The position numbers and the translations under genes were made by a program. This document shows, one piece after another, positions 25,575 through 38,793 of a stretch of DNA of 64,000 bases; within the stretch, counting starts at the first letter, position 1, and each line of letters starts with the position of its first letter. Source of the DNA: Duganella qianjiadongensis (GTDB taxonomy: Bacteria; Pseudomonadota; Gammaproteobacteria; Burkholderiales; Burkholderiaceae_D); the NCBI RefSeq assembly GCF_009857915.1, contig NZ_WWCM01000007.1, positions 124,001 through 188,000 on the forward strand, read 5' to 3'. The notes beneath the pieces were generated by a model that ran no database searches, was not told the DNA's origin, and saw nothing but the letters and a program-made list of their open reading frames with translations.

Positions 25575-26294
25575 TTACTTGCTGGTGCCTACTACTTCGA
25601 TTTCTACGCGACGGTTTTTGGCGCGGCCTTCAGCAGTTTTGTTGTCTGCTACAGGTTGTTTCTCGCCTTTGCCTTCGGTGTACACGCGGTTGGCTTCTAC
25701 GCCTTTCGAAACCAGATAGGCTTTCACGGCGTTAGCACGACGCTCGGACAGTTTCTGGTTGTAGGCATCGGTACCGACCGAGTCAGTGTGACCAACAGCG
25801 ATGATCACTTCCAGGTTGATGGTGCCCAGTTTCGAGCTCAGGTCGTCCAGCTTGGCTTTGCCTTCTGGTTTCAGGACCGATTTGTCGAAATCGAAGAAGG
25901 CGTCAGCAGCGAAGCTCACTTTCTGAGCGGTCGGTACTGGAGCCACTGGTTTTGGTGCCGGAGCAGGCGCTGGTGCTACTGGAGCAGGTGCTGGTGCTGG
26001 TGGTGGCGGAGGTGCTACGCACTTGCCGTTTTCCAGTTTCTCTGGCTCTACGCAGATCGGAGCGTCGCAACCTGGCACGGCATCAGCCGGGGTCCAGTAG
26101 CCGGTGCGCCAGCACAGACCGAACGGGTCACGGGCGATTACGCCGCGGGCATCCTGCACATAAGCGCTCTTAGGCGTTGCGGCCTTGATGTCCTGGGTGA
26201 CAGGCGCGTACGGTGGCGCGGTCGGCGCGGTCTGGGCCAATGCCGAACCGGCGAATGCAGCCGAGATGGCCAGCATCGAAATCAGTTTTTTCAT
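25575..26294 (-). CDS. OmpA family outer membrane protein
   Basis: A 239-residue protein starting at 26294, with GGAAG before it; the longer open frame upstream is not used. Signal peptide 1-20 (ending GSALA). Then a short N-terminal region with Cys pairs (FGLCWRTGYW, GCDAPICVEPEKLENGKC), a Pro/Ala linker (about 94-118) and a C-terminal OmpA peptidoglycan-binding domain from about 125, with FDFDKSVLKPEGKAKLDDL, the VGHTDSVGTDAYNQKLSERRA motif and a final NRRVEIEV. There is no eight-strand barrel, so it is the short Burkholderiales OmpA type. It links the outer membrane to peptidoglycan. The codon choice suggests high expression. Confidence 0.92.
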   Translation of the reverse strand: MKKLISMLAISAAFAGSALAQTAPTAPPYAPVTQDIKAATPKSAYVQDARGVIARDPFGLCWRTGYWTPADAVPGCDAPICVEPEKLENGKCVAPPPPPAPAPAPVAPAPAPAPKPVAPVPTAQKVSFAADAFFDFDKSVLKPEGKAKLDDLSSKLGTINLEVIIAVGHTDSVGTDAYNQKLSERRANAVKAYLVSKGVEANRVYTEGKGEKQPVADNKTAEGRAKNRRVEIEVVGTSK

Positions 26295-26740
26295 CTTTTT
26301 CTTCCTTTCGGGGGTGATATCCGCAGAAAACTGCGCGACGTAGTGATACATAAGACCAATTTTACCACGCAGGGGCGTCGCTCGGCTTTCTCGATTGTGA
26401 AACATGCAATGAGGGTCTTATTCATTCTGCCACAATCGATTTGGCGACGTTTGCGGGCTCCAACACGAGTGCGCGCCGCTTTCGACCAAAATGTTGTTTA
26501 GTTGCAACGTGATTGTCGATAATAATTCCTCAATGTGTCATGAATATTACAAGGTGTTACAACCTGTTGTTGCCTGCGCAACGGCCTGCAGCGCCGCCGG
26601 TCGCCGGATTTGCGCAGGTCGCCTTGCGCCCATGGTAAAATCGCACGCTTGCCCATCCTTACGGAGGGCGGTGCAAGAGATGCAGTACCTGCGGCATACA
26701 TTGCTTAATAAACCACAGTCAAAGATCAGTCGACCCGCCA
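26295..26740. other. Divergent promoter region of ompA and gyrA
   Basis: A 446-base gap between divergent genes, AT-rich in the middle (about 26480-26580). A -10 like TAAAAT stands at 26636-26641, about 100 bases before gyrA, without a convincing -35 at 17 bases. No RNA gene or operator was recognised. Confidence 0.5.
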
Positions 26741-29386
<2,646 letters not shown>

Positions 29387-29398
29387 GTCATCGCCATA

Positions 29399-29418
29399 AG
29401 CCGGACGCTGTTCCGGCT
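29399..29418 (+). terminator. Hairpin after gyrA
   Basis: AGCCGGA - CGCTGT - TCCGGCT, a 7-bp stem 12 bases after the gyrA stop, with no T-run. It may be a weak terminator or an mRNA processing/protection element. Confidence 0.45.
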
Positions 29419-29494
29419 GGCAGTGGGGTCAGGTTTATTGCGCGGATAAATGCGACAATGAAGCTGGCCCCTTTTTTTTTACTGTGGAGTGAAT

Positions 29495-30046
29495 ATGAAA
29501 AAGATCGTAGCAAGGACCGTAGCAACTGCGATGGCAGCACTGGCTCTGACGGCCAGTGGCGGCGTTTATGCCCAGGCCACGGATGCCTCCACTGCCGCAG
29601 CACGCGAGCTGTTCGAGGCGATGAACTACCGCACCATGATGAACGGCATGATGCAGCAGATGGCGCAGAACATCGGTAACTCCATGCGCGCGGGCGCCGA
29701 GGCGGCCATCCGCAACAATCCCAAAGCGTCGGAGCAGGATAAGCAGGCCGCCATCATCAAGATGGAAGCGGAACTGCCAGCGGCTATCAAACCGGTGCAG
29801 GAAATGCTGAGCGACCCGACGCTGGTCGACGAAGTGCTGGCCGAAACCGTGCCGCTGTATGCGCGCACCTACACGGCTGATGAACTCAAGCAGATCATTG
29901 CCTTCTACCGCACGCCGGTGGGTGCCAAGATGCTGGCCTCGATGCCCAAGCTGATGTCGGAAGGTATGCAGATCGGCCAGCAGGTGGTAGCGCGCCGCAT
30001 CGGCCCATTGATGCAGAAAATGCAGGAAAACAAAAAACCTCAATAA
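29495..30046 (+). CDS. Periplasmic DUF2059 protein
   Basis: A 183-residue exported protein with a signal peptide ending VYAQA. The DUF2059 region at the C-terminal half shows [27 protein letters not shown] and the final [10 protein letters not shown] helix. The N-terminal half is Met-rich ([22 protein letters not shown]). DUF2059 proteins are widespread in proteobacteria, periplasmic and without an assigned activity. It is conserved between gyrA and serC in Burkholderiales. The ATG at 29495 has GGAG six bases before it; the GTG at 29489 is less likely. Confidence 0.85.
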   Translation: MKKIVARTVATAMAALALTASGGVYAQATDASTAAARELFEAMNYRTMMNGMMQQMAQNIGNSMRAGAEAAIRNNPKASEQDKQAAIIKMEAELPAAIKPVQEMLSDPTLVDEVLAETVPLYARTYTADELKQIIAFYRTPVGAKMLASMPKLMSEGMQIGQQVVARRIGPLMQKMQENKKPQ

Positions 30047-30056
30047 GGATCGCAAC

Positions 30057-31154
30057 GTGACTCACATCTATAACTTTTCCGCCGGTCCCGCCGTACTGCC
30101 GAAGGAAGTGCTGACCCGGGCTGCTGCCGAAATGCTGGACTGGCATGGCAGCGGAATGTCGGTGATGGAGATGAGCCACCGCGGCCCGGAATTCATTTCG
30201 ATTTATAAGGCAGCCGAGCGCGATCTGCGCGAGCTGCTGGCAGTACCGGACAATTACAAAATTCTGTTCATGCAGGGCGGCGGTCTGTCGCAGAACGCCC
30301 TGATTCCGTTGAATCTGGTAGGCCACAAGCCGCAGCCAGCAACGATCGATTTCATTCATACGGGTTCGTGGTCGGGCAAGTCCATCAAGGAAGCGGGCAA
30401 GTACGCCAGCGTCAACATTGCTGCCAGCGGCAAGACGGGCGTGCCGCCCCTGGCCGAATGGAAGCTGACGTCGGATGCCGCCTACCTGCACATGTGCACC
30501 AACGAGACTATCGATGGTGTCGAATTCGCCTTTGACAACGGCGTGCCGGCCGGTCTGGCCGGCCTGCCGGACGAAGTGCTGCTGGTGGCCGACATGTCCT
30601 CGCACATCCTGTCGCGGCCTATCGACGTGGCGAAATTCGGCCTGATCTTCGCCGGTGCGCAGAAAAACATCGGCCCGGCCGGTGTCACCATCGTCATCGT
30701 GCGCGAAGACCTGCTGGGCAAGGCGCTGCCTGTTTGCCCGTCGGCCTTCGACTTCAAGCTGGTGGCCGATAATGAGTCGATGTACAACACGCCGCCTACC
30801 TACGGCATCTACATCGCCGGACTGGTGTTCCAGTGGCTGAAACAGCAGGGCGGTGTGGCAGCCATGGAGCAGCGCGCCATCGCCAAGGCCGAGCTGCTGT
30901 ATGCGGCGCTCGACGCGGACGATTTCTACCAGACCCGGGTTGAAAAACCTTACCGTTCGCGCATGAACGTGCCTTTCTACCTGAAGGACGAGAGCAAGAA
31001 CGAAGCATTCCTGGCCGGCGCCAAAGCGCGCGGGCTGTTGCAGCTGAAGGGCCACAAGTCCGTCGGTGGTATGCGGGCATCGATCTATAACGCGATGCCT
31101 ATCGAGGGCGTGCAAGCGCTCGTAGACTACTTAAACGAATTCGCTGGCCGATAA
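30057..31154 (+). CDS. serC: Phosphoserine aminotransferase
   Basis: A 365-residue PLP enzyme that makes 3-phosphoserine from 3-phosphohydroxypyruvate and glutamate, and also serves pyridoxine synthesis. It begins with the family signature [11 protein letters not shown], has HRGPEFISI (about 41-49) and the PLP-binding Lys203 in [27 protein letters not shown] near the end is the conserved phosphate/substrate segment. The GTG start at 30057 follows AAGGA. It is ten bases after the DUF2059 gene and three before pheA, so co-transcription is very likely. Confidence 0.97.
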   Translation: MTHIYNFSAGPAVLPKEVLTRAAAEMLDWHGSGMSVMEMSHRGPEFISIYKAAERDLRELLAVPDNYKILFMQGGGLSQNALIPLNLVGHKPQPATIDFIHTGSWSGKSIKEAGKYASVNIAASGKTGVPPLAEWKLTSDAAYLHMCTNETIDGVEFAFDNGVPAGLAGLPDEVLLVADMSSHILSRPIDVAKFGLIFAGAQKNIGPAGVTIVIVREDLLGKALPVCPSAFDFKLVADNESMYNTPPTYGIYIAGLVFQWLKQQGGVAAMEQRAIAKAELLYAALDADDFYQTRVEKPYRSRMNVPFYLKDESKNEAFLAGAKARGLLQLKGHKSVGGMRASIYNAMPIEGVQALVDYLNEFAGR

Positions 31155-31157
31155 TCC

Positions 31158-32231
31158 ATGACAGACAAACTGAAACCTTTACGGGAACAGATCGATAGCA
31201 TCGACGCGCAGATACTCGATCTGCTCAACCAGCGCGCCCGCGTGGCGCAGCAGGTCGGCCACGTCAAGGCCGAAACCAATGCCCCCGTATTCCGCCCCGA
31301 GCGCGAAGCGCAGATACTGCGCGGCGTGGCCGAGCGCAATCCCGGCCCGATGGGCAATACCGAACTGCAGACCATCTGGCGCGAAATCATGTCGGCCTGC
31401 CGTTCGCTGGAAAAACGCGTGACCATCGCCTTCCTCGGCCCGGCCGGTACCTACAGCGAACAGGCGGTGTACCAGCAGTTCGGCACGGCCGTCGATGTGC
31501 TGCCTTGCTCGTCCATCGACGAAGTGTTCCGCGCAACGGAAGCGGGCACCGCCGAATTCGGCGTGGTGCCGGTAGAGAATTCCACCGAAGGCGCGATAGG
31601 CCGCACGCTGGACCTGCTGCTGCAGACGCCACTGACCATCAGTGGCGAAGTCTCCATCGCCGTGCGCCACAGCCTGCTGACGGGTACGGGCAATATGGAA
31701 GGCGTAAAAGCCATCTGCGCCCACGCACAAGCGCTGGCGCAGTGCCAGATCTGGCTCAACAATAATTACCCTGACATCGAACGCCGCGCCGTGTCGTCCA
31801 ATGCGGAAGCGGCGCGCATGGCGCGTGACGACCATACGCTGGCCGCGATTGCCGGCGAGCGCGCCGGGGTGCGCTATGGCCTCGGCACCGTCAAAGCCAA
31901 CATTCAGGACGACCCGCATAACCGCACACGCTTTGCTGTGATCGGCTATCTGCAGGCTGGCCCGTCGGGCAAGGACCGCACTTCGCTGGCGCTGGCTGCG
32001 CCGCACAAGGCCGGTGCCATGTATGGTTTGCTGGGTTCGCTGGCGCAGTACGGCGTGTCGATGACGCGCTTCGAATCGCGTCCGGCCCGCACGGGCAGCT
32101 GGGAATATTATTTCTACGTCGACGTGGAAGGCCATGTGCAGAACGAAGCCGTGGCCAAGGCGCTGGAGGCCTTGCAGAGTAACGCAGCCTTCTTCAAGGT
32201 GCTGGGTTCCTATCCCGTCAGCCTGACCTGA
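31158..32231 (+). CDS. pheA: Bifunctional chorismate mutase / prephenate dehydratase
   Basis: A 357-residue P-protein for phenylalanine synthesis. Chorismate mutase of the AroQ type lies at about 1-90 (LREQIDSIDAQILDLLNQRA), prephenate dehydratase at about 93-270 (FLGPAGTYSEQAVYQQF and the catalytic NRTRFAVIG) and an ACT regulatory domain at the end with FESRPARTGSWEY, the phenylalanine-binding ESRP motif. It therefore should be feedback-inhibited by phenylalanine. It starts three bases after serC. A gap of 149 bases separates it from hisC. Confidence 0.96.
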   Translation: MTDKLKPLREQIDSIDAQILDLLNQRARVAQQVGHVKAETNAPVFRPEREAQILRGVAERNPGPMGNTELQTIWREIMSACRSLEKRVTIAFLGPAGTYSEQAVYQQFGTAVDVLPCSSIDEVFRATEAGTAEFGVVPVENSTEGAIGRTLDLLLQTPLTISGEVSIAVRHSLLTGTGNMEGVKAICAHAQALAQCQIWLNNNYPDIERRAVSSNAEAARMARDDHTLAAIAGERAGVRYGLGTVKANIQDDPHNRTRFAVIGYLQAGPSGKDRTSLALAAPHKAGAMYGLLGSLAQYGVSMTRFESRPARTGSWEYYFYVDVEGHVQNEAVAKALEALQSNAAFFKVLGSYPVSLT

Positions 32232-32380
32232 TCGCTCCGTATCAGGCCGCTACAGAATTGCTGGCAGCAGGGCACCGCCGGGTCCTGCTGCGGCGAGTTG
32301 GCCGGTGCTGCTGCCGTTGCGGTGGCGGTGCTGGCGTCGTTTAATTAATCGAGTATTCAACGAGAAAACAGAGAGAGACT

Positions 32381-33490
32381 ATGTCCAACAATTACGGCCC
32401 AGACTACGTTCGCGCAATCGCCCCCTACCAGGCGGGCAAGCCCATCGCCGAGGTGGCACGCGAATTCGGCCTCGACGAAGAGGCTATCGTAAAACTGGCA
32501 TCGAACGAGAACCCGTTCGGTGTACCCGCATCGGCTGTGCAGGCCATGAACGCTGCGGCGGCAGAACTGGGACGCTATCCCGACGCGGCCGGCTTCGACC
32601 TGAAAGCCGCGCTTTCGCAGCGCTACGATGTGCCGGCAGACTGGATCACGCTGGGTAACGGCAGCAACGACATTCTGGAAATCGCCGCCCACGCTTTCGT
32701 TGAGCGCGGCCAGTCGGTGGTGTACTCGCAATTCTCGTTCGCCGTGTACGCGCTGGCTACCCAGGGCATAGGCGCGCGCCACATCGTGGTGCCGGCCAGG
32801 AACCATGGCCACGATCTGGCCGCCATGCTGGCCGCGATCGAAGCGGACACCCGTCTGGTATTCATCGCCAATCCTAACAACCCGACCGGCACCTTCATTC
32901 CGGCGGCCGAGATCACGGCCTTCCTCGATAAAGTGCCGGCCCACGTGGTGGTGGTGCTGGACGAAGCGTACAACGAATTCCTCGCTGCCGAGAACCAGTT
33001 CGAATCGGCCGAGTGGGTGAAAAAATATCCTAACCTGATGGTGTCGCGTACCTTCTCCAAGGCCTACGGTCTGGCCGGTCTGCGCGTGGGCTTTGCCATT
33101 GCCCAGCCAGCCCTGACCGACCTGATGAACCGCATCCGCCAGCCGTTCAACGTCAACTCGCTGGCACAGGCTGCGGCCATCGCTGCGCTGAACGACAAGG
33201 AATTCCTGCAGAAGAGCGCAGCCAACAACACGGCTGGCTATCAGCAGTTCGTGGCCGCTTTCGAGCAGCTGGGTCTGGAGTATGTGCCGTCGTATGGCAA
33301 CTTCGTGCTGGTGAAAGTCGGCAGCGATGCCGGCGCCGGTGCGCGGGTGAATCTGGCGCTGCTCAAGCAGGGCGTGATCGTGCGTCCGGTCGGTAACTAT
33401 GGCCTGCCGGAGTGGCTGCGTATTTCCATCGGTCTGCCGCAGGAAAACGCCGTGCTGATCGCGGCGCTGACCAAGGCACTGGCCGAATAA
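32381..33490 (+). CDS. hisC: Histidinol-phosphate aminotransferase
   Basis: A 369-residue class I/II aminotransferase. Key parts: KLASNENPFG near residue 38, IANPNNPTGTF at 162-172, DEAYNEF at 194-200 and the PLP Lys227 in SRTFSKAYGLAGLRVGF. HisC makes histidinol phosphate; copies placed next to tyrA and aroA commonly also transaminate aromatic keto acids, which explains its place between pheA and tyrA. AGAGAGAC precedes the ATG. The 149-base gap upstream contains only GC-rich simple sequence. Confidence 0.92.
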   Translation: MSNNYGPDYVRAIAPYQAGKPIAEVAREFGLDEEAIVKLASNENPFGVPASAVQAMNAAAAELGRYPDAAGFDLKAALSQRYDVPADWITLGNGSNDILEIAAHAFVERGQSVVYSQFSFAVYALATQGIGARHIVVPARNHGHDLAAMLAAIEADTRLVFIANPNNPTGTFIPAAEITAFLDKVPAHVVVVLDEAYNEFLAAENQFESAEWVKKYPNLMVSRTFSKAYGLAGLRVGFAIAQPALTDLMNRIRQPFNVNSLAQAAAIAALNDKEFLQKSAANNTAGYQQFVAAFEQLGLEYVPSYGNFVLVKVGSDAGAGARVNLALLKQGVIVRPVGNYGLPEWLRISIGLPQENAVLIAALTKALAE

Positions 33491-33495
33491 ACACA

Positions 33496-33524
33496 GGCTG
33501 GCCGAAATAGAGTTGAGGCCAGCC
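33496..33524 (+). promoter_or_regulatory. Intercistronic hairpin between hisC and tyrA
   Basis: GGCTGGCC at 33496-33503 pairs perfectly with GGCCAGCC at 33517-33524, with a 13-base loop. There is no T-run, so it is more likely an mRNA stability or processing element than a terminator. Confidence 0.45.
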
Positions 33525-33547
33525 GCTTGAAAGATAAAGCTGAATCA

Positions 33548-34450
33548 ATGCTGAATAAAGTCGTCATCTTCGGTGTGGGGCTGATCGGTGGTTCGTTTGC
33601 GCGGGCACTGAAGCAGGCCGGTATGGTGGGTTCGGTGGTCGGCATGGGGCGCTCTGGCGCCTCGCTGGCACGGGCGCAGGAGCTGGGCATTATCGATGTG
33701 GTCGGCAGCGATATGGGGCAGGCGCTGCAAGGCGCCGACCTGGTGCTGCTGGCCGCGCCGGTGGCGCAGACGGAAGCGATCCTGACGGCGCTGGCGCCGC
33801 ACCTGCAAGCGGGCACCGTGGTGACGGACGCCGGCAGTACCAAGTCGGATGTGGTGGCTGCGGCGCAGCGCGCGCTGGGCGCCAAACTGGCCCAGTTCGT
33901 GCCGGGCCACCCGATCGCCGGACGCGAGACCAATGGCCCCGATGCGGCCATTGCCGATCTCTACGTGGGCAAGAAAGTCGTTCTAACCCCGCTGCCGGAA
34001 AACAGCGTGGCCGATGTGGACAAGGTGGCAGACGCATGGCGCGCCTGCCACGCCATCATCCACCGCCTGTCCGCCGAGGAGCATGACAAGGTGTTTGCCG
34101 CCGTAAGCCATCTGCCGCATTTGCTGGCCTATGCGCTGGTGGACGACATCGCCAACAAGCCGCATGCAGACTTACTGTTCCAGTATGCGGCCAGTGGTTT
34201 CCGCGATTTCACAAGGATCGCCGGATCGTCGCCCGAAATGTGGCGCGACATTAGCTTGGCCAATCAGACGGCATTGTTGACGGAGCTGGATGCATATCTG
34301 GCACAATTAACGGGCCTGCGTGCCCGTCTGGCCGCTGGCGACGGCGCCGCACTGGAGAGCATATACAGCAATGCCCAGCGCGCCCGCCACCAGTGGATCA
34401 CCGCGATCGAGACGGCCGAGCAGCCGCCCGCGCAAGACCAAGCTGAATAA
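33548..34450 (+). CDS. tyrA: Prephenate dehydrogenase
   Basis: A 300-residue NAD-dependent enzyme that makes 4-hydroxyphenylpyruvate for tyrosine. Rossmann motif GVGLIGGSFA near residue 9-18, TDAGSTKSDVV, the catalytic-His segment GHPIAGRE and later SHLPHLLAYAL, then FRDFTRIAGSSPEMWRDI. There is no chorismate mutase or ACT domain fused, as in the short TyrA type. The ATG at 33548 starts the Rossmann strand; longer frames add unrelated residues. The stop lies inside a short 13-base tandem duplication. Confidence 0.95.
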   Translation: MLNKVVIFGVGLIGGSFARALKQAGMVGSVVGMGRSGASLARAQELGIIDVVGSDMGQALQGADLVLLAAPVAQTEAILTALAPHLQAGTVVTDAGSTKSDVVAAAQRALGAKLAQFVPGHPIAGRETNGPDAAIADLYVGKKVVLTPLPENSVADVDKVADAWRACHAIIHRLSAEEHDKVFAAVSHLPHLLAYALVDDIANKPHADLLFQYAASGFRDFTRIAGSSPEMWRDISLANQTALLTELDAYLAQLTGLRARLAAGDGAALESIYSNAQRARHQWITAIETAEQPPAQDQAE

Positions 34451-34480
34451 GCAAGCTGAATAAACCCATCAGGAACTAGC

Positions 34481-35794
34481 ATGACTCACGAATACATAGA
34501 TCTGGCCACGGTAGCGCATGCCGAGGGCGCAGTCCGTCTGCCCGGCTCGAAATCCATTTCCAATCGCGTGCTGCTGCTGGCCGCGCTGTCGCAGGGCGAT
34601 GTGCAGATCGTCGATCTGCTGGCCTCGGACGATACGGCCGTGATGCTGGCCGCGCTGCGCTCGCTGGGCGTGGAATGGCGCGAAGAGCAAACCGCCAGCG
34701 GCACCATCCACCACGTCAAAGGCGTGGCGGGGGTACTGCCGAATGCCCAGGCCGACCTTTTCATGGGCAATGCTGGTACCGCTATCCGTCCGCTGACGGC
34801 AGCGCTGGCCGTGATCGGCGGCGACTACACGCTGCACGGCGTGCCGCGCATGCACGAGCGTCCGATCGGCGATCTGGTCGATGCGCTCAATGCCGCCGGC
34901 ACCAATGTCGAATACACGGGCAATCCGGGCTTTCCGCCGCTGCACATCAAGCAGGGCAAGATCCATGCGCGGCGTCTGTCGGTGCGCGGCAATGTGTCCA
35001 GCCAGTTCCTGACCGCGCTGCTGATGGTGGCGCCGCTGATGGCGCGCGAGCACGCCATCACCATCGAGGTGGAAGGCGAACTGATTTCCAAGCCGTATAT
35101 CGAAATCACCCTGAACCTGATCCGCCGCTTCGGCGTGCAGGTGGAGCAGGATGGCTGGGCTTCGTTTACCGTGCAGCCGGGGCAGGTTTACCAGTCGCCC
35201 GGCGTGATCCACGTGGAAGGCGACGCTTCCTCGGCCTCCTACTTCCTCGCCGCAGGTGCTATCGCCGGTGGCCCGGTACGGGTAGAGGGTGTGGGCAAGG
35301 ACAGCATACAGGGCGATGTGCGCTTTGTCGGCGCGCTGGAGCAGATGGGCGCCACCATCACCATGGGCGACAACTGGATCGAAGCGCGCTCGAACGGCGT
35401 GCTGAAAGCCATCGATGCGGACTTCAACCACATCCCTGATGCGGCCATGACCATCGCCGTGGCGGCCCTGTACGCAGACGGCACCAGCACGCTGCGCAAT
35501 ATCGCCAGCTGGCGCGTCAAGGAAACCGACCGTATTGCCGCCATGGCCACCGAACTGCGCAAGGTGGGCGCCATCGTGGAAGAGGGGCCGGACTACATCC
35601 GTGTTACGCCACCGGCTGTGATCGCACCTGCTACCATAGATACTTACGACGATCACCGCATGGCCATGTGTTTCTCGCTGGTATCGCTGGACGGCGCCGC
35701 CCGCAAGGGCAGTGTGATGCGGATCAATGATCCTAAGTGTGTCGCCAAGACTTTCCCTGAATACTTCGCTGCTTTTGCCTCGATTGCAAAATAG
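34481..35794 (+). CDS. aroA: 3-phosphoshikimate 1-carboxyvinyltransferase (EPSP synthase)
   Basis: A 437-residue EPSP synthase joining shikimate 3-phosphate and phosphoenolpyruvate. Conserved parts include [17 protein letters not shown] near the N-terminus, [16 protein letters not shown] with the PEP-binding loop, [10 protein letters not shown], and the late [13 protein letters not shown] segment [12 protein letters not shown]. The loop shows Gly then Ala (NAGTAIRP), the class I form expected to be sensitive to glyphosate. It stands 30 bases after tyrA and five before cmk, within the same operon. Confidence 0.97.
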   Translation: MTHEYIDLATVAHAEGAVRLPGSKSISNRVLLLAALSQGDVQIVDLLASDDTAVMLAALRSLGVEWREEQTASGTIHHVKGVAGVLPNAQADLFMGNAGTAIRPLTAALAVIGGDYTLHGVPRMHERPIGDLVDALNAAGTNVEYTGNPGFPPLHIKQGKIHARRLSVRGNVSSQFLTALLMVAPLMAREHAITIEVEGELISKPYIEITLNLIRRFGVQVEQDGWASFTVQPGQVYQSPGVIHVEGDASSASYFLAAGAIAGGPVRVEGVGKDSIQGDVRFVGALEQMGATITMGDNWIEARSNGVLKAIDADFNHIPDAAMTIAVAALYADGTSTLRNIASWRVKETDRIAAMATELRKVGAIVEEGPDYIRVTPPAVIAPATIDTYDDHRMAMCFSLVSLDGAARKGSVMRINDPKCVAKTFPEYFAAFASIAK

Positions 35795-35799
35795 AAAAT

Positions 35800-36468
35800 A
35801 TGCCAACATCCATCATTCCTGTGATCACCATCGATGGTCCTACCGCGTCCGGCAAGGGCACGGTGGCCCATCGTGTGGCAGATCAACTCGGTTTCCACTA
35901 TCTCGACTCGGGTGCGCTGTACCGCCTGACGGCGCTGTCGGCCTTGCGCCGCGACACCGATCTGGCTGACGAGCATGCGCTGGCCAAGCTGGCCGAGCAC
36001 CTGCAGTGCAGTTTTCAGGGCGGCGACATCATTCTGTCGCATGAAAACGTCACCGAGGCGATCCGTGCCGAAGCCGTGGGGAATGCTGCTTCCAAAATTG
36101 CAACTTTCCACGCGGTGCGGCATGCGCTGCTGGGTCTGCAGCTGGGCTTCCGCAAGGCGCCCGGCCTCGTCGCCGACGGCCGCGACATGGGCTCGGTGAT
36201 CTTCCCGCACGCCGTGCTCAAGGTGTTTTTGACGGCCAGTGTGGCGGCGCGCGCGGAACGCCGGTATAAGCAATTGATAGCTAAGGGAATTTCTGCTAAT
36301 ATGGATGATCTGCTGAAGGATTTGCAGGCGCGCGACGAGCGCGACACCAATCGGACCGTAGCGCCGCTGGTGCCGCCCGAGGGCGCGCTGGTGCTCGATA
36401 CCTCGGAAATTAACGCCGAGCAGGCCGTGGCGCAGGTGCTGGCGTGGTATGCCGCAGCCAGCAAATAG
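35800..36468 (+). CDS. cmk: Cytidylate kinase
   Basis: A 222-residue kinase that phosphorylates CMP and dCMP. P-loop [11 protein letters not shown] at about 11-21, then [29 protein letters not shown] and the lid region [19 protein letters not shown]. The length matches bacterial CMP kinases with the NMP-binding insert. It follows aroA by five bases and precedes rpsA; aroA-cmk-rpsA is an old, widely conserved order. Confidence 0.97.
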   Translation: MPTSIIPVITIDGPTASGKGTVAHRVADQLGFHYLDSGALYRLTALSALRRDTDLADEHALAKLAEHLQCSFQGGDIILSHENVTEAIRAEAVGNAASKIATFHAVRHALLGLQLGFRKAPGLVADGRDMGSVIFPHAVLKVFLTASVAARAERRYKQLIAKGISANMDDLLKDLQARDERDTNRTVAPLVPPEGALVLDTSEINAEQAVAQVLAWYAAASK

Positions 36469-36636
36469 CAGCCGGAGCGGGCAAGTAAGCGCTCACAGCG
36501 GAACAGCTCACAGCAGAACAGAACACGCAGTACCGTAACGAGTTAGTAAGTGTAGTAGCAAGTAGCAGTACTTTTATCAACCCTAACCCAACTGAAGTCG
36601 CATTTCGCGAGCCTTGTTGGTAACCTGGAAGTCATA

Positions 36637-38322
36637 ATGTCTAATATGGAAAGTTTTGCAGCCCTCTTCGAAGAGTCCCTGTCGCGTCAAGACATGCGTT
36701 CGGGCGAAGTGATCTCGGCTGAAGTCGTTCGTCTGGATCACAACTTCGTGATCGTCAACGCCGGCCTGAAATCGGAAGCATTCATCCCTGTTGAAGAATT
36801 CAAAAATGACCAAGGCGAACTGGAAGTCAAAGTAGGCGACTTCGTTTCCGTGGCCATCGAATCGCTGGAAAACGGTTTCGGCGATACCATCCTGTCGCGC
36901 GACAAAGCCAAGCGTCTGGCTTCGTGGCTGGCACTGGAAAAAGCCATGGAATCGGGCGAGATCGTTGTCGGTACCGTCAATGGCAAAGTCAAGGGCGGTC
37001 TGACCGTTCTGACCAACGGCATCCGCGCCTTCCTGCCAGGCTCGCTGGTAGACACCCGTCCAGTAAAAGACACCACCCCATTCGAAGGCAAAACCCTCGA
37101 ATTCAAAGTGATCAAACTGGATCGCAAGCGTAACAACGTGGTTCTGTCGCGTCGCGCCGTCATCGAAGCTTCGATGGGCGAAGAGCGTCAGAAACTGATG
37201 GAAACCCTGAAAGAAGGCACCGTGGTGACCGGCGTTGTGAAAAACATCACCGACTACGGCGCGTTCGTGGATCTGGGCGGCATCGACGGCCTGCTGCACA
37301 TCACCGACCTGGCATGGCGTCGTGTACGTCACCCATCGGAAGTGCTGACCGTGGGCCAGGAAATCACCGCTAAAGTCCTGAAATACGATCAAGAGAAGAA
37401 CCGTGTTTCGCTGGGCGTGAAGCAACTGGGCGATGACCCATGGACCGGTCTGTCGCGTCGCTACCCACAAGGCACCCGTCTGTTCGGTAAAGTCACCAAC
37501 CTGACCGACTACGGCGCATTCGTGGAAGTGGAACAAGGCATCGAAGGCCTGGTACACGTTTCCGAAATGGACTGGACCAACAAGAACGTTGCTCCTAACA
37601 AAGTTGTCCAACTGGGCGACGAAGTAGAAGTGATGGTTCTGGAGATCGACGAAGAGCGTCGCCGTATCTCGCTGGGCATGAAACAGTGCAAAGCCAACCC
37701 ATGGGACGACTTCGGTGTTACCCACAAGAAGGGCGATAAAGTCAAAGGCGCGATCAAATCGATCACCGACTTCGGCGTGTTCATCGGCCTGGCTGGCAAC
37801 ATCGACGGTCTGGTACACCTGTCCGACCTGTCGTGGACCGAAACCGGCGAAGAAGCCGTACGTCGCTTCAAGAAAGGTGACGAACTGGAAGCCATCGTTC
37901 TGGCCATCGACGTTGAGCGTGAGCGCGTTTCCCTGGGCGTTAAGCAACTGGAAGGCGACCCATTCAACAACTTCGCAGCCATGAACGACAAAGGTGCCCT
38001 GGTTTCGGGTACCGTGAAATCGGTTGAGCCTAAAGGCGCCGTGATCGCTCTGTCGGAAGAAGTTGAAGGCTACCTGCGCGCTTCGGAAATCTCGCGTGAC
38101 CGCGTGGAAGACGCTGGCACCCACCTGAAAGTGGGCGACACCGTTGAAGCTCTGGTTATCAACATCGATCGCAAAGCTCGCAGCATCCAGCTGTCGATCA
38201 AAGCGAAAGATAGCGCTGAAACCGCAGAAGCCATGCAGAAAATGGCAACCGACAGCAACGCTGCTTCGGGCACCACCAGCCTGGGCGCTCTGCTGAAAGC
38301 CAAGTTCGATAACAAGAACTAA
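36637..38322 (+). CDS. rpsA: 30S ribosomal protein S1
   Basis: A 561-residue S1 with six S1 RNA-binding repeats. The first two anchor it to the ribosome and the last four bind mRNA; the repeats show [30 protein letters not shown] cores near residues 200, 285, 372 and 458. Codon use is strongly biased and differs from the flanking genes (frequent AAA, GAA, GTT, CGT), as expected for a very highly expressed gene. It has a 168-base upstream gap rich in CAGAACAG-like simple sequence, where its own promoter and the site for S1 autoregulation probably lie. Confidence 0.98.
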   Translation: MSNMESFAALFEESLSRQDMRSGEVISAEVVRLDHNFVIVNAGLKSEAFIPVEEFKNDQGELEVKVGDFVSVAIESLENGFGDTILSRDKAKRLASWLALEKAMESGEIVVGTVNGKVKGGLTVLTNGIRAFLPGSLVDTRPVKDTTPFEGKTLEFKVIKLDRKRNNVVLSRRAVIEASMGEERQKLMETLKEGTVVTGVVKNITDYGAFVDLGGIDGLLHITDLAWRRVRHPSEVLTVGQEITAKVLKYDQEKNRVSLGVKQLGDDPWTGLSRRYPQGTRLFGKVTNLTDYGAFVEVEQGIEGLVHVSEMDWTNKNVAPNKVVQLGDEVEVMVLEIDEERRRISLGMKQCKANPWDDFGVTHKKGDKVKGAIKSITDFGVFIGLAGNIDGLVHLSDLSWTETGEEAVRRFKKGDELEAIVLAIDVERERVSLGVKQLEGDPFNNFAAMNDKGALVSGTVKSVEPKGAVIALSEEVEGYLRASEISRDRVEDAGTHLKVGDTVEALVINIDRKARSIQLSIKAKDSAETAEAMQKMATDSNAASGTTSLGALLKAKFDNKN

Positions 38323-38331
38323 GACTAGTCG

Positions 38332-38637
38332 ATGACCAAGTCCGAGTTGATCAACCGTCTGGCTGAGCGTTACTCTCAGCTGGTGGCGAAAGATGCGGAA
38401 TATGCGGTCAAGACCATCCTCGATGCCATGACCAACGCTTTGGCGAGTGGTCAGCGCATCGAGATCCGTGGTTTTGGCAGCTTTGCCCTCAATAGCCGCC
38501 CCCCGCGTATCGGACGTAATCCGAAATCGGGTGATAAAGTGATGGTGCCGGAAAAACGGGTGCCGCACTTTAAACCGGGCAAGCAATTGCGCGAACGGGT
38601 GGATGCCATGGTCGGGCAACCGATCATCGAGGACTGA
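38332..38637 (+). CDS. ihfB: Integration host factor subunit beta
   Basis: A 101-residue HU/IHF-family protein. It starts [17 protein letters not shown] and has the DNA-bending arm with the intercalating Pro in [10 protein letters not shown], between [12 protein letters not shown] and [12 protein letters not shown]. With IhfA it forms the nucleoid protein IHF, which bends DNA by about 160 degrees. It begins nine bases after rpsA, as usual, and ends at a strong terminator. Confidence 0.97.
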   Translation: MTKSELINRLAERYSQLVAKDAEYAVKTILDAMTNALASGQRIEIRGFGSFALNSRPPRIGRNPKSGDKVMVPEKRVPHFKPGKQLRERVDAMVGQPIIED

Positions 38638-38657
38638 GCGTCTGAAGGTTAGAAGAG

Positions 38658-38688
38658 AAAAGCGGCGTCTGCGGATGCCGCTTTTTTT
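38658..38688 (+). terminator. Terminator after ihfB
   Basis: AAAAGCGGC pairs with GCCGCTTTT over a 10-base loop, ending in seven T. It closes the rpsA-ihfB unit before lapA. Confidence 0.93.
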
Positions 38689-38793
38689 ATGTCCGTGGCC
38701 GTGTCGCCATGGCGAAAACGGCGTAAATTTTTGCGTCTAGGCGTTTCTAGTGCATACTTGCGCTCTTGGAATTGATGAACAGGAAGCAGGCTG

